Positions 8,449 to 15,847 of a stretch of 64,000 nt of DNA are shown here, one piece after another. The position numbers were made by a program, and so were the translations under genes. Each line of letters begins with the position of its first letter. The first letter of the stretch is position 1. The notes beneath the pieces are model-generated. The model made no database searches, was not told where the DNA came from, and saw nothing but the letters and a program-made list of their open reading frames with translations. The DNA lies in the NCBI RefSeq assembly GCF_039536325.1, contig NZ_BAAAYO010000010.1, forward strand, positions 496,001-560,000, written 5' to 3'. This DNA is from Paenibacillus_AB hodogayensis. GTDB lineage: Bacteria; Bacillota; Bacilli; Paenibacillales; NBRC-103111.

Positions 8449-8946
8449 TTACGAGCCCTGGCCGATCAGCAATGCCTTGCGGACGCCGTCCTGATGACGA
8501 ATGACGTCCATAAGACGGGCAGAGTTGTGATTGCCCATCTGCGACGTATCGATAGACAATACGACATTGGCCCTTCCCTGAAGTGGAATCGTCTGGTGGA
8601 TCGTCAGCACGTTGCCTTCCAGACCGGCAATCACCGCCAGCACCCGGGACAAAATACCCGAACGGTGCTCCAGATCCATGGAGACGGTGACGAGACGTTC
8701 CCGTTCCAGCCGGCTCAGCGGATGAATGCCATCCTTGTATTTATAGAAAGCGCTTCGGCTGATGCCGACCGCCTCTACTGCTTCGTGTACAGTCTTGGCC
8801 TGACCGTTGGCCAGCAATTCCTTGGCCTGCATGGTCTTGACGACGGCCTCCGGCAAAATATCCTCCCGGACCAAATAGTAGCGTTCGGTGCCGTCGATGC
8901 CATCGTCCTTGGAATCGTTCACGGTGGTGTCGCCTTCCACGGCCAT
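8449..8946 (-). CDS. thrR: ACT-domain transcriptional regulator ThrR (formerly PheB)
   Basis: A 165-residue protein with an N-terminal DNA-binding part (about 35-75, AVEAVGISRSAFYKYKDG, a helix-turn-helix-like segment) and a C-terminal ACT domain (about 85-160). In Bacillus subtilis this family represses threonine biosynthesis genes; its old name pheB came from its position beside pheA. Here it directly precedes hom and thrB, which suits control of the threonine branch, probably including its own operon. The ATG has a modest AGAGG three bases away; an internal GTG eight codons later, preceded by GGAAGG, is an alternative start. Confidence 0.88.
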   Translation of the reverse strand: MAVEGDTTVNDSKDDGIDGTERYYLVREDILPEAVVKTMQAKELLANGQAKTVHEAVEAVGISRSAFYKYKDGIHPLSRLERERLVTVSMDLEHRSGILSRVLAVIAGLEGNVLTIHQTIPLQGRANVVLSIDTSQMGNHNSARLMDVIRHQDGVRKALLIGQGS

Positions 8947-8985
8947 CGTCCTCTCTGTAAAGACTAATGTTTCTACATAGTGGAC

Positions 8986-9014
8986 ATTATACCGAAAAGG
9001 GAACGTGGCGGCAA
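8986..9014 (-). promoter_or_regulatory. Sigma-A promoter of thrR-hom-thrB
   Basis: On the minus strand TTGCCG (9009-9014), 17-base spacer, TATAAT (8986-8991), about 40 bases before the thrR start. It has a consensus -10 with optimal spacing. Confidence 0.7.
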
Positions 9015-9227
9015 TAGGCGAAACTGAAAACTTTTCATGGGAGACGTTAAGCAGGGGCGGATCAACAGGTCGCAGCCGCTTTGACTTGCCGCCGTTTTAT
9101 TCATATGCTTATTGGCCTTGCTTCCGCACGTCACAGCGGTTGCGGCTTCCGGCCTGCCATGCTAAGATGGGTAGCATCGCAAATAGACCGGCGCCGTCAG
9201 GGGCGCTGCCGATCGGAGGAACGCACC

Positions 9228-9734
9228 ATGAAATGCCGTATGATGGCCGCGGCCATGCTTTTTCACGACGACGAATTGCTGATGATGGAACGTTCCATGA
9301 GCCGCACCTTGAACCCCGGCATGTGGGCTGCCGTGGGCGGTCACTTGGAGCCGGACGAGCTAAGCCGTCCCCGCCACGCATGCTTGCGCGAAATTCAGGA
9401 GGAGACCGGATTCGGTCCGGACGATATCGCCGATTTGAAGCTGCGCTATATTTTGCTGCGCAATAAGGAAGGCGAGCTGCGGCAGCAGTTTATTTACAGC
9501 GGCCGGGCACTGCGCAGAGACTTCGTCGACACCGACGAGGGGGATCTGCATTGGGTGCCTGTCGCTGAAGTGCTGGACCGCGATCGCGACATCCCTTACA
9601 TATACCGGAAGACGCTGGAGCATTACTTCCGTACGGGGCCGTGCGACCATGTTTGGGTCGGCGTCGCCAACCTCGACCCGCCGTCCGGGCAGCCGCGCGT
9701 CGATTGGGTGCCGCTGACGGACCCTAACTATTAA
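9228..9734 (+). CDS. Nudix hydrolase
   Basis: A 168-residue pyrophosphohydrolase of unknown substrate. The Nudix box is GGHLEPDEL...REIQEETGFG (about residues 35-63). The spacing between the first Glu and the REIxEE part is two residues longer than the classical GX5EX7REUXEEXGU, a variant I believe is seen in related Bacillales proteins. The catalytic Glu pair is intact. GGAGG stands eight bases before the ATG; a frame opening 49 codons upstream lacks a ribosome site. The C-terminal HVWVGVANLDPPSG run may help recognise the substrate. It is transcribed alone, opposite to thrR, at the edge of the accessory insertion. Confidence 0.87.
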   Translation: MKCRMMAAAMLFHDDELLMMERSMSRTLNPGMWAAVGGHLEPDELSRPRHACLREIQEETGFGPDDIADLKLRYILLRNKEGELRQQFIYSGRALRRDFVDTDEGDLHWVPVAEVLDRDRDIPYIYRKTLEHYFRTGPCDHVWVGVANLDPPSGQPRVDWVPLTDPNY

Positions 9735-10612
9735 AAGCGATTGTATCGGGGTGTGCGGATGATTGTAGGGAAGGATCTGTTAGAAGGGAGCGCCGCCGAT
9801 GGCACGTTTGCAGGTGGGGGATGGGTATTGGTTGATGGTTGATGGTTGCAGGTTTCAGTTGCAGGTTTCAGTTGCAGGTTGCTGTTTGTTGGTTGACGGT
9901 TGCGGACTGTAGCTGGGGTTGCGGGTCGGTGATTGCTGACTGGTGATTGCAAGTTTTCAGTTGCAGATTATGGTTAACTGTTCCGGGCTGCTGATTGTTG
10001 GGTTGCTGTTGAAGGTGCGCCTCTCGGTTGCGGAGTAACGGCCACAGCCGAAGAGTAATGCTAAAAAGAGTACTATCCTGGCACGAGAGGGTCCTTTTGC
10101 GCGGGATAGTGTTCGAAAGAGCATAAATTCGGGCAAAGGGGCTGAAAATCGGCCCTTTTTGGACCGATTTTCTCCCGTTAGTGCTCCAAAGCGCATTACT
10201 TCTGCGAACCCGGTCATTTTGACGGGGATTAGTGCTCGAAAGAGCATAACACACGGCTGCTGGTCATGGCTGCCAATGGCTACTCATGTCTGCTCATGGC
10301 TACTCATGGCGCTCATCGCTGCTGCCCATGACTGCTTCACAGCTGCTCATGGCTGCCAATGACTACTCGCAGCTACCCACGGCCGCTACTCACGGCCGCT
10401 CCTACCCGCTCCTGGTTCTTCAGACCGCTCCTGCCCTCTCGTCTCTCTGCTACAATGTAACAAGCATGTATCCGCCTCGTCTAACTGCGAGCATCAAAAT
10501 CGTCCGGCAAACAATGGCGAACGTCTCTTTTCCGCCGGATGGCCGAATTAGGCAATGCTCCTCGACTAGTCGTCTACATCCCCAAAGCGCAAAGACGGTC
10601 AATCCCCTCGCC
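9735..10612. other. Gene-free, repeat-rich stretch
   Basis: No convincing gene was found on either strand in 878 bases. It holds G/T-rich simple repeats built on GTTGCAGGTTTCA (about 9830-9960), four copies of a hairpin-forming 20-mer (10054-10250), and a C/T-rich stretch built on CTCATGGCTGC (about 10255-10400). Short open frames crossing it have low-complexity translations and no ribosome sites of quality. A 37-codon frame starting at 9799 is the only one with a weak purine-rich leader. Confidence 0.7.
10054..10250. repeat. Four degenerate copies of a hairpin 20-mer in two tandem units
   Basis: Related copies begin near 10054, 10105, 10178 and 10229, spaced 51-73-51. The best is TAGTGCTCGAAAGAGCATAA at 10230-10249, which can fold as GTGCTC-GAAA-GAGCAT. 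The 51-base linkers of the two halves also resemble each other (GGGTCCTTTTGCGCGGGA and CGGTCATTTTGACGGGGA), giving two imperfect tandem units of about 124 bases. The long linker contains AAAATCGG-N11-CCGATTTT (10145-10171). The pattern is seen directly; its nature is not known to me. Confidence 0.65.
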
Positions 10613-11572
10613 TTACAAGCCCAAGAAAAACTGCATAATTTTATCGTGCAGACCAGGCAGTCCTTCATGACCGAAATCCGGGTAAATTTCCAGCGTCTTC
10701 GGAGCGGTTATTTTATTGATCGCGGCAAACTGGGTCGAAGGCGGACATACGCTGTCCATCAGCCCGACACCGAACAGCATCTCCGCGCGAATCCGCGGTG
10801 CCAGGTTCTGGATATCGATGTAGCCGAGCCGCGTGAACACCTCGTCCTCCCGTTTATGCTGCGGGTCGAACAACCGGAAATACGTGCGAAGCTCCTCGTA
10901 AGCGTCCTTGGCCAAATCCATCTCCCATACGCGGCGGTAATCGCTCAGGAATGGATACACCGAAGCGGCTTTCTTGATACGCGGCTCCAGCGCGGCGCAC
11001 GCCACGGTCAGCGCCCCGCCCTGCGACCAACCCATCGCCCCGACGCGGTTCGGATCGACATCGGGAAGGCCCATGACGATCGAAGCGAGCTGCGCCGTAT
11101 CCAGAAAAATATGGCGGAACAACAATTGTTCCGGCGCATCATCCAACCCCCGGATAATATGGCCGCGGAATGTATTGCCGAAAACGCCCCCCGTGTCTTC
11201 CGACTTTCCGCCTTGCCCACGGCAATCCATCGCCACGACGGAATAGCCAAGCGCGACATAAGGCAGCTTATCGTACCAGTCTCCGGCACTGCCGGAATAG
11301 CCGTGAAATTGCAGCAAAGCCGGCCCCGGCTGAGTCAAGCCTTTGGGACGCAAATATTTGGCATGCACCCGCGCACCCTTCACTCCGGTAAAGTAAAGAT
11401 CGAAACAATCCGCATAAGGCAACGAGATCGGAGCCGGAACAAGCTCCACGGCTGGGTCGGTCGATCTCATTTCCTCCAAGGCTTTATCCCAGTATTCATC
11501 GAAATCGTGCGGACGTGGCGTCCGGCCTTCATACTGTTGAAGCTGCTTTAGCGGCATGTCAAGCTGTGGCAT
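10613..11572 (-). CDS. Acetyl xylan esterase / cephalosporin C deacetylase (CE7 family)
   Basis: A 319-residue cytoplasmic alpha/beta hydrolase that removes acetyl groups from small esters such as acetylated xylo-oligosaccharides. The nucleophile motif GWSQGG places Ser near residue 183; the triad is completed by Asp near 273 (GLMDSVCPPS) and His near 302 (DFGHEG). The oxyanion and CE7 signature FHGYSGSAGDW and RGQGGKSED are present, and there is no signal peptide. The third of three closely spaced in-frame ATG codons is preferred because AAGG lies nine bases before it. It stands alone between repeat-rich intergenic stretches, with no xylan-use genes nearby, so the natural substrate is open. 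Confidence 0.9.
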   Translation of the reverse strand: MPQLDMPLKQLQQYEGRTPRPHDFDEYWDKALEEMRSTDPAVELVPAPISLPYADCFDLYFTGVKGARVHAKYLRPKGLTQPGPALLQFHGYSGSAGDWYDKLPYVALGYSVVAMDCRGQGGKSEDTGGVFGNTFRGHIIRGLDDAPEQLLFRHIFLDTAQLASIVMGLPDVDPNRVGAMGWSQGGALTVACAALEPRIKKAASVYPFLSDYRRVWEMDLAKDAYEELRTYFRLFDPQHKREDEVFTRLGYIDIQNLAPRIRAEMLFGVGLMDSVCPPSTQFAAINKITAPKTLEIYPDFGHEGLPGLHDKIMQFFLGL

Positions 11573-11941
11573 ATGCATCATCCTTTATCCTAGTATAAGT
11601 CCCAATCCTAACGGGTCTTGCTTGCGCTTCCTATTCTTCCCCAGTCATTCTACCACGGAATTCTGCGAACGAATACTGTCCCGCGGCGACTTGTACAGAA
11701 TATTCCAGCCCGCCGATTAACGAAAAAGAAGAAGCCAGTTTGGTATGAATACAAGCCAAAATGGCAGTCCCTACACCAGTCTCCGAATTGATAGGAATAC
11801 AAGCCAAAACGGCAGCCCGGACACCAATCGTCCGAACTGCCGCGCTTTTTCCAGACTACCGGTTTAATCGTACCGCCCCTACTGCTTATACCTCCTCAGC
11901 AACGGGCATACTACAGCACACCTGGCGGTCCCCTGCCTCGA
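11573..11941. other. Intergenic stretch with 48-base direct repeats
   Basis: No gene was found in 369 bases. GAATACAAGCCAAAA(T/C)GGCAG begins at 11747 and again at 11795, giving two direct copies 48 bases apart, each followed by a related ACACCA stretch. The second copy leads into the hairpin at 11810-11842. The rest is unremarkable. Confidence 0.7.
11810..11850. terminator. Hairpin after the MFS gene, T-runs on both sides
   Basis: CGGCAG (11810-11815) pairs with CTGCCG (11837-11842) with an inner CGGA/TCCG stem. It is followed by TTTTT on the plus strand (11846-11850) and by TTTT on the minus strand (11806-11809), so it could end the MFS transcript. Confidence 0.55.
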
Positions 11942-13105
11942 TCAATCCGCCGCTTGCTTCCTTACCGCCGGATTGTTCCCTATTCGGAGAATCGTCACGA
12001 TCATCAGGCACACCATCAGCGCAATGACCAGTAAAGCCGAAGTGATGCTGCCAAACGCGTCTATCGTAAGTCCGATGCCCACAGGGCCAAGGGAGCCCAG
12101 CATGAATCCGCCGAACTGCATGTTGGCCGACCAGGAAGTAGCTTCCTCCACGCCGGCAGCTTCTTCGAGCGGAAGAAGCAATGCGAGCGGGAACAGACCG
12201 CCTGCGCCGATTCCGAGAAACAAGGTCGCTACCCATGGAGAAAGGTGGAGCAGCAGCAGGCCAAGCCCGATCAGCTCCGATACCCCGCACAGAAGCAGCC
12301 AAAACATGCGGTTACCCGTTCGTCTTACGAGCATCGGCATGAACAAGCTGACCGGAACTTGAATGACGGTAAACAAGGTGAGGATCAGACCGGATTGCGC
12401 CTGACTCAGCCCTTGCCCTTTTACGAAAAAAGCCAGCCATGCCGTGACGGAGTAAAAGATAGCCGCCATGCAGCCAAAAAACAGCATAAACCAATACACC
12501 TTCGGGTTCGTTCTCGGGTTGGAGGCCGGCTCGGCCGGGGACGATGCTCCCTGTCCTCCCTTGCTTTTGCCCAGAAGCGGCAGCAGCAGCGCGGCGGCGA
12601 TAAACGCGAAGATGCTCCAGAAGCTTAACGCCTTCTGCCAGGAGCCGTTCATTCCGTGAAACAGCGGAATCGAAAAGCTGGAGGCAACCGCCGCCCCGAC
12701 GACCATCGAGACCGAATACACACTGGTGACAGAAAGCTTGTCCGGAAAATATTTTTTAATGTACCCGGTAAGCAGCGGACCGGCTATACCGATGCCCATA
12801 CCCGAAAACAACGCCGTGACGAGCAGCGGAATCGCGTTGCCGGTAAACGCCCGGACGAGGGTCGCCGCGCCGATCAGCAGCATCGCAAGAAGCAAAGAAC
12901 GTTCGATTCCCAAACGTTTGCCCATGCGTATCGACAACAGGGCGAACAAGCCCATGCAAAATACGGGGAGCGTCGTCAACAAACTGGCTGCGGCTCCGCT
13001 CATGCCCAAGTCCGTCTTGATCACATCAAGCAAAGGACCGACAGACGTAATCGACGGCCTCAAATTCAATGAAATGATAAAGAGAACGACAATCCAATAG
13101 AACAT
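11942..13105 (-). CDS. MFS transporter, CynX/NimT-like
   Basis: A 387-residue inner-membrane protein with about 12 hydrophobic segments. The N-terminal LNLRPSITSVGPLL is the recurrent signature of the CynX/NimT (cyanate/nitroimidazole transporter-like) branch of the major facilitator superfamily, and KRLGIERSLL resembles the loop 2-3 region. The ATG is used because GGAGG lies five bases upstream; an upstream TTG would touch its own AAGGAG. It is divergent from a LysR-type gene over 125 bases, the classic arrangement of a regulator and its target exporter. The cargo cannot be read from the sequence. Neither cyanase nor carbonic anhydrase is nearby, so cyanate is unproven. Confidence 0.85.
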   Translation of the reverse strand: MFYWIVVLFIISLNLRPSITSVGPLLDVIKTDLGMSGAAASLLTTLPVFCMGLFALLSIRMGKRLGIERSLLLAMLLIGAATLVRAFTGNAIPLLVTALFSGMGIGIAGPLLTGYIKKYFPDKLSVTSVYSVSMVVGAAVASSFSIPLFHGMNGSWQKALSFWSIFAFIAAALLLPLLGKSKGGQGASSPAEPASNPRTNPKVYWFMLFFGCMAAIFYSVTAWLAFFVKGQGLSQAQSGLILTLFTVIQVPVSLFMPMLVRRTGNRMFWLLLCGVSELIGLGLLLLHLSPWVATLFLGIGAGGLFPLALLLPLEEAAGVEEATSWSANMQFGGFMLGSLGPVGIGLTIDAFGSITSALLVIALMVCLMIVTILRIGNNPAVRKQAAD

Positions 13106-13230
13106 GCGCACCTCCACCAACTCCTTCTTGTTGTTCTAAGGTAAAGTGTAGACCTGCCCGATCGATAGCACAATACTATTTTTTCTATAAAAACGATAGT
13201 ATAATCCTATACATAAGGGAGGGAAGAAGC
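13106..13230. promoter_or_regulatory. Divergent promoter and likely LysR operator
   Basis: Within 125 bases a plus-strand TATAAT lies at about 13199-13204. AT-rich dyads around ACTAT-N-ATAGT and CTATAAAAACGATAG overlap it, as expected for an autoregulated LysR-type gene and a divergent target. No good -35 is seen, which also fits activator control. Confidence 0.5.
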
Positions 13231-14112
13231 ATGGAGATCAGGCAACTGCACTATTTTCTCAAATTGTGCAACGAGCTGCATTTTTCGGAAGCGGCTTATC
13301 AACTCGGCATATCTCAGCCTACCTTGAGCCAGCAAATACGCGTGCTGGAAGATGAGGTTGGCGTTCCGCTGTTTGACCGGATGGGGAAAAAAACGGAGAA
13401 AACCGAGGCAGGAGCGATCTTGGAGCATTACGCCATGCAAGCCGTCCGGCAACTGGAGAACGCAAAGCAGGCGATTGCCGATCTTACGGCGATGAACGCG
13501 GGAAGTCTGCGCGTAGCGGTGCTGCCGTCCGATCTGGACTACCGTCTGACGGCGCTGCTCATCGAGTTTCACAAGGAATTTCCGCGCACGAAAGTTCAGG
13601 TTGTCCCTTCGCTGAACATCGTAAACCAGGTGTTGGACAATGAAGTGGATATAGGCGTCGGTCTGTCTGCCAAGCCCGACAGCCGTCTGCACCGGACTCC
13701 GTTCTATACCGAAACGTACAGCTTGTACATTCGCCAAGACCATCCTCTCGCGGAGCGGAACGTAATCTCCGTTGAAGATTTGGGCGCGGTTCCTTTGGTT
13801 ATGTATCCGAAAGGCTTTTACGGGCGAGATCTGATCGACGCCTGGTGCCTGGAACGCCAAACGTCGATCGATGCCCTGATGGAAACGGGCTCGGCCGCTT
13901 CGCTGTTCCAACTCGTTCAGGCGGGGATCGGAGGGACGATCCAACCGAGCCGATTAATCGAAAGCTTGCGCTCCACCGACATCCGGTCCGTGCCGATTCA
14001 GGACTCGCCCGTTCGAGATTTGGAAATCGTTTACCGCAACGACAAATATGTAAGCTTGGCTGCCAAGACGTTTATTCGGCGGCTGGAAACTTTCTTTCAA
14101 GGAGACGGGTAA
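13231..14112 (+). CDS. LysR-family transcriptional regulator
   Basis: A 293-residue regulator. The N-terminal winged helix-turn-helix (about residues 1-60) has the family core AAYQLGISQPTLSQQIRVLE. A helical linker leads to a substrate-binding domain (about 90-290) with the GSLRVAVLP opening and the repeat-lobe motif IGVGLSAKPD. AGGGAGGG precedes the ATG by about eight bases. It probably senses a small ligand and controls the divergent MFS transporter and itself. The effector is unknown; the overall look is of the CynR/CysL-like group. It is convergent with murE, with only 17 bases between the stop codons. Confidence 0.9.
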   Translation: MEIRQLHYFLKLCNELHFSEAAYQLGISQPTLSQQIRVLEDEVGVPLFDRMGKKTEKTEAGAILEHYAMQAVRQLENAKQAIADLTAMNAGSLRVAVLPSDLDYRLTALLIEFHKEFPRTKVQVVPSLNIVNQVLDNEVDIGVGLSAKPDSRLHRTPFYTETYSLYIRQDHPLAERNVISVEDLGAVPLVMYPKGFYGRDLIDAWCLERQTSIDALMETGSAASLFQLVQAGIGGTIQPSRLIESLRSTDIRSVPIQDSPVRDLEIVYRNDKYVSLAAKTFIRRLETFFQGDG

Positions 14113-14129
14113 AGAACTTTCCTGATTCC

Positions 14130-15632
14130 TTATATATCATGCCTCAGAATGGAGATCGCCTTGCGCGCCTCCTCCCGGTCGTCCATCGAAAAGGTCTGGC
14201 CTTGGACGAGCTGGTACGTCTCATGGCCTTTGCCTGCAATCAGCACCGTATCCCCGGGCGCAGCCAACGCCACCGCGCTCCTTATCGCCTGTCTACGATC
14301 CGCGATCAGCTCGTATTCGATTCCGTTTCCAGCCTCCTGCAGCCCTCGCTCCACATCGGCCATAATGGCGGCAGGGTCTTCGCGGCGCGGGTTGTCCGAG
14401 GTGACGATCACCCGATCGCTATGGAGAGCGGCCAGTCTGCCCATCGTCGGACGTTTGGCACGGTCCCGGTCTCCCCCGCAGCCGAATACGGTAATGATGC
14501 GCCCTTGCGCAAAACCTCGCACCGTCGCTAGCGCGTTCTCCAGTCCGTCCGGCGTGTGGGCATAATCGACGAGTACAAGAAAAGGTTGACCTTCGTCGAC
14601 GATCTCCATCCGGCCGGGAACGCCGTTTAGTCTCTCCAGCGCTTCGCACGCCAAAGCCGGCGGAATTTGTTCAAGCAAGGCGCATGCAATCGCCGCAAGC
14701 GCATTGTACACGTTAAAAAGCCCGACCATCCGCAGCTTGACGAGCGCGTTTCCAGCGAACGACACGAGCTCGAATTCCGCTCCCCCCGGCGTTAGACGGA
14801 CAGCCTTGGCCATAACGTCGGCTTCCCGTTCGATTCCGTACGTCACGATCTGCGCTGCCGTTTCCCGGCTCAAATAGGTCGTCGCCGGATCGTCGGCGTT
14901 CAGAACGGCGAACTTGCGCTTCGCGACATCCGGAGAAAAGCCGTTACCGAGCCGGGAAAACAACCGCCCCTTCGCATGCAAATACCGTTCCATCGTGCCG
15001 TGGAAATCGAGATGATCCGGGGTCAGGTTCGTAAACACCGCGGTCCGGAACTCGCAGCCCCATACCCGGCCCATATCCAGCCCGAGCGAGGTCACCTCCA
15101 TGACGCCGAACTCGGCGCCCCGCTCCTTCATTTGACGCAGGCTTGCCTGCAGCTTGTGCGGCTCCTTCGTATTGATCAAGTCTGTCTCTACCAATTCGCC
15201 GCCGATTTTCAGCCCGATATTGCCCATTACTCCGGTACGGTTTCCCGCGTGCTCCAGAATGGCTTCGAGCATATGCGCCGTCGTCGTTTTGCCGTTCGTT
15301 CCCGTGATGCCGATCAGCTTGAGGGCGGCGCTCGGATACCCGTAGAAATGGCATGCCATCAACGCCATGGCCTGGCGCGCGTCGCGCACCGTCAAGGTCG
15401 GCGCATCCAGTCCGGTGTCCCTTTCTACGACGAGTCCGGCCGCGCCAAGCCGGAGCGCTTCCGCCGCAAACGGGTGCCGGTCTTCCTGAAACCCGTCGAT
15501 CCCCGGCACGCATACGAATAAATTACCGGGCTGCACCGTTCGGGTATGCATCGAGAATCCGGTAATCTCGACGTCCATGTCTCCGTCCGTACGGACAACA
15601 GTCAGCAATTGCGCCAATTCCTTTAACTTCAT
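14130..15632 (-). CDS. murE: UDP-MurNAc-tripeptide synthetase (meso-DAP adding)
   Basis: MurE adds meso-diaminopimelate to UDP-MurNAc-L-Ala-D-Glu. The 500-residue protein has the three Mur ligase domains: an N-terminal UDP-binding domain with SMHTRTVQPGNLF; a central ATPase with ITGTNGKTTTAHM near residue 110 and the Lys-bearing region; and a C-terminal domain with DNPRREDP near 410. The DNPR motif is the marker of DAP rather than lysine specificity. GGAGG lies eight bases before the ATG. It stands alone rather than in a dcw cluster, beside accessory genes, and may be a second copy or the only one; that cannot be decided here. Confidence 0.94.
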   Translation of the reverse strand: MKLKELAQLLTVVRTDGDMDVEITGFSMHTRTVQPGNLFVCVPGIDGFQEDRHPFAAEALRLGAAGLVVERDTGLDAPTLTVRDARQAMALMACHFYGYPSAALKLIGITGTNGKTTTAHMLEAILEHAGNRTGVMGNIGLKIGGELVETDLINTKEPHKLQASLRQMKERGAEFGVMEVTSLGLDMGRVWGCEFRTAVFTNLTPDHLDFHGTMERYLHAKGRLFSRLGNGFSPDVAKRKFAVLNADDPATTYLSRETAAQIVTYGIEREADVMAKAVRLTPGGAEFELVSFAGNALVKLRMVGLFNVYNALAAIACALLEQIPPALACEALERLNGVPGRMEIVDEGQPFLVLVDYAHTPDGLENALATVRGFAQGRIITVFGCGGDRDRAKRPTMGRLAALHSDRVIVTSDNPRREDPAAIMADVERGLQEAGNGIEYELIADRRQAIRSAVALAAPGDTVLIAGKGHETYQLVQGQTFSMDDREEARKAISILRHDI

Positions 15633-15779
15633 CGGGCTTTCCTCCTATTACACGAGTTTTTTGTTTATCATAAGGGACACAGCCTGGACAGCGCCAGCGA
15701 TAATTGCCGCATTTCATCGTCCTATGAGTGTTTCGATTCGAACTCCGGCACGAACCTGTACGGACAAAGTTCCGCAAAC

Positions 15780-15827
15780 AAAAAAAGACGACCCCCGGCC
15801 CCACAAATCCTGTGGTCAGGGAACGTC
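15780..15827 (-). terminator. Terminator of the spo0B-obg unit
   Basis: On the minus strand GACG...CCC...CCACA-loop-TGTGG...GGGG...CGTC forms a long interrupted stem followed by TTTTTTT (15780-15786). It begins 20 bases after the obg stop codon. Confidence 0.85.
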
Positions 15828-15847
15828 CCGAAAGCGAGCGCAGCGGC

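Noticed and set aside
10054..10250. CRISPR array
   Set aside because: Copies are degenerate, spacing alternates 51/73, the linkers resemble each other, and no cas genes are near.
9868..10254. Minus-strand open frames as hypothetical proteins
   Set aside because: Low-complexity or tandem-repeat translations, no ribosome sites, and they follow the non-coding repeats exactly.
11942..14112. Cyanate operon (cynX with CynR)
   Set aside because: The transporter and LysR family resemble it, but no cyanase or carbonic anhydrase gene is present; only general names are kept.
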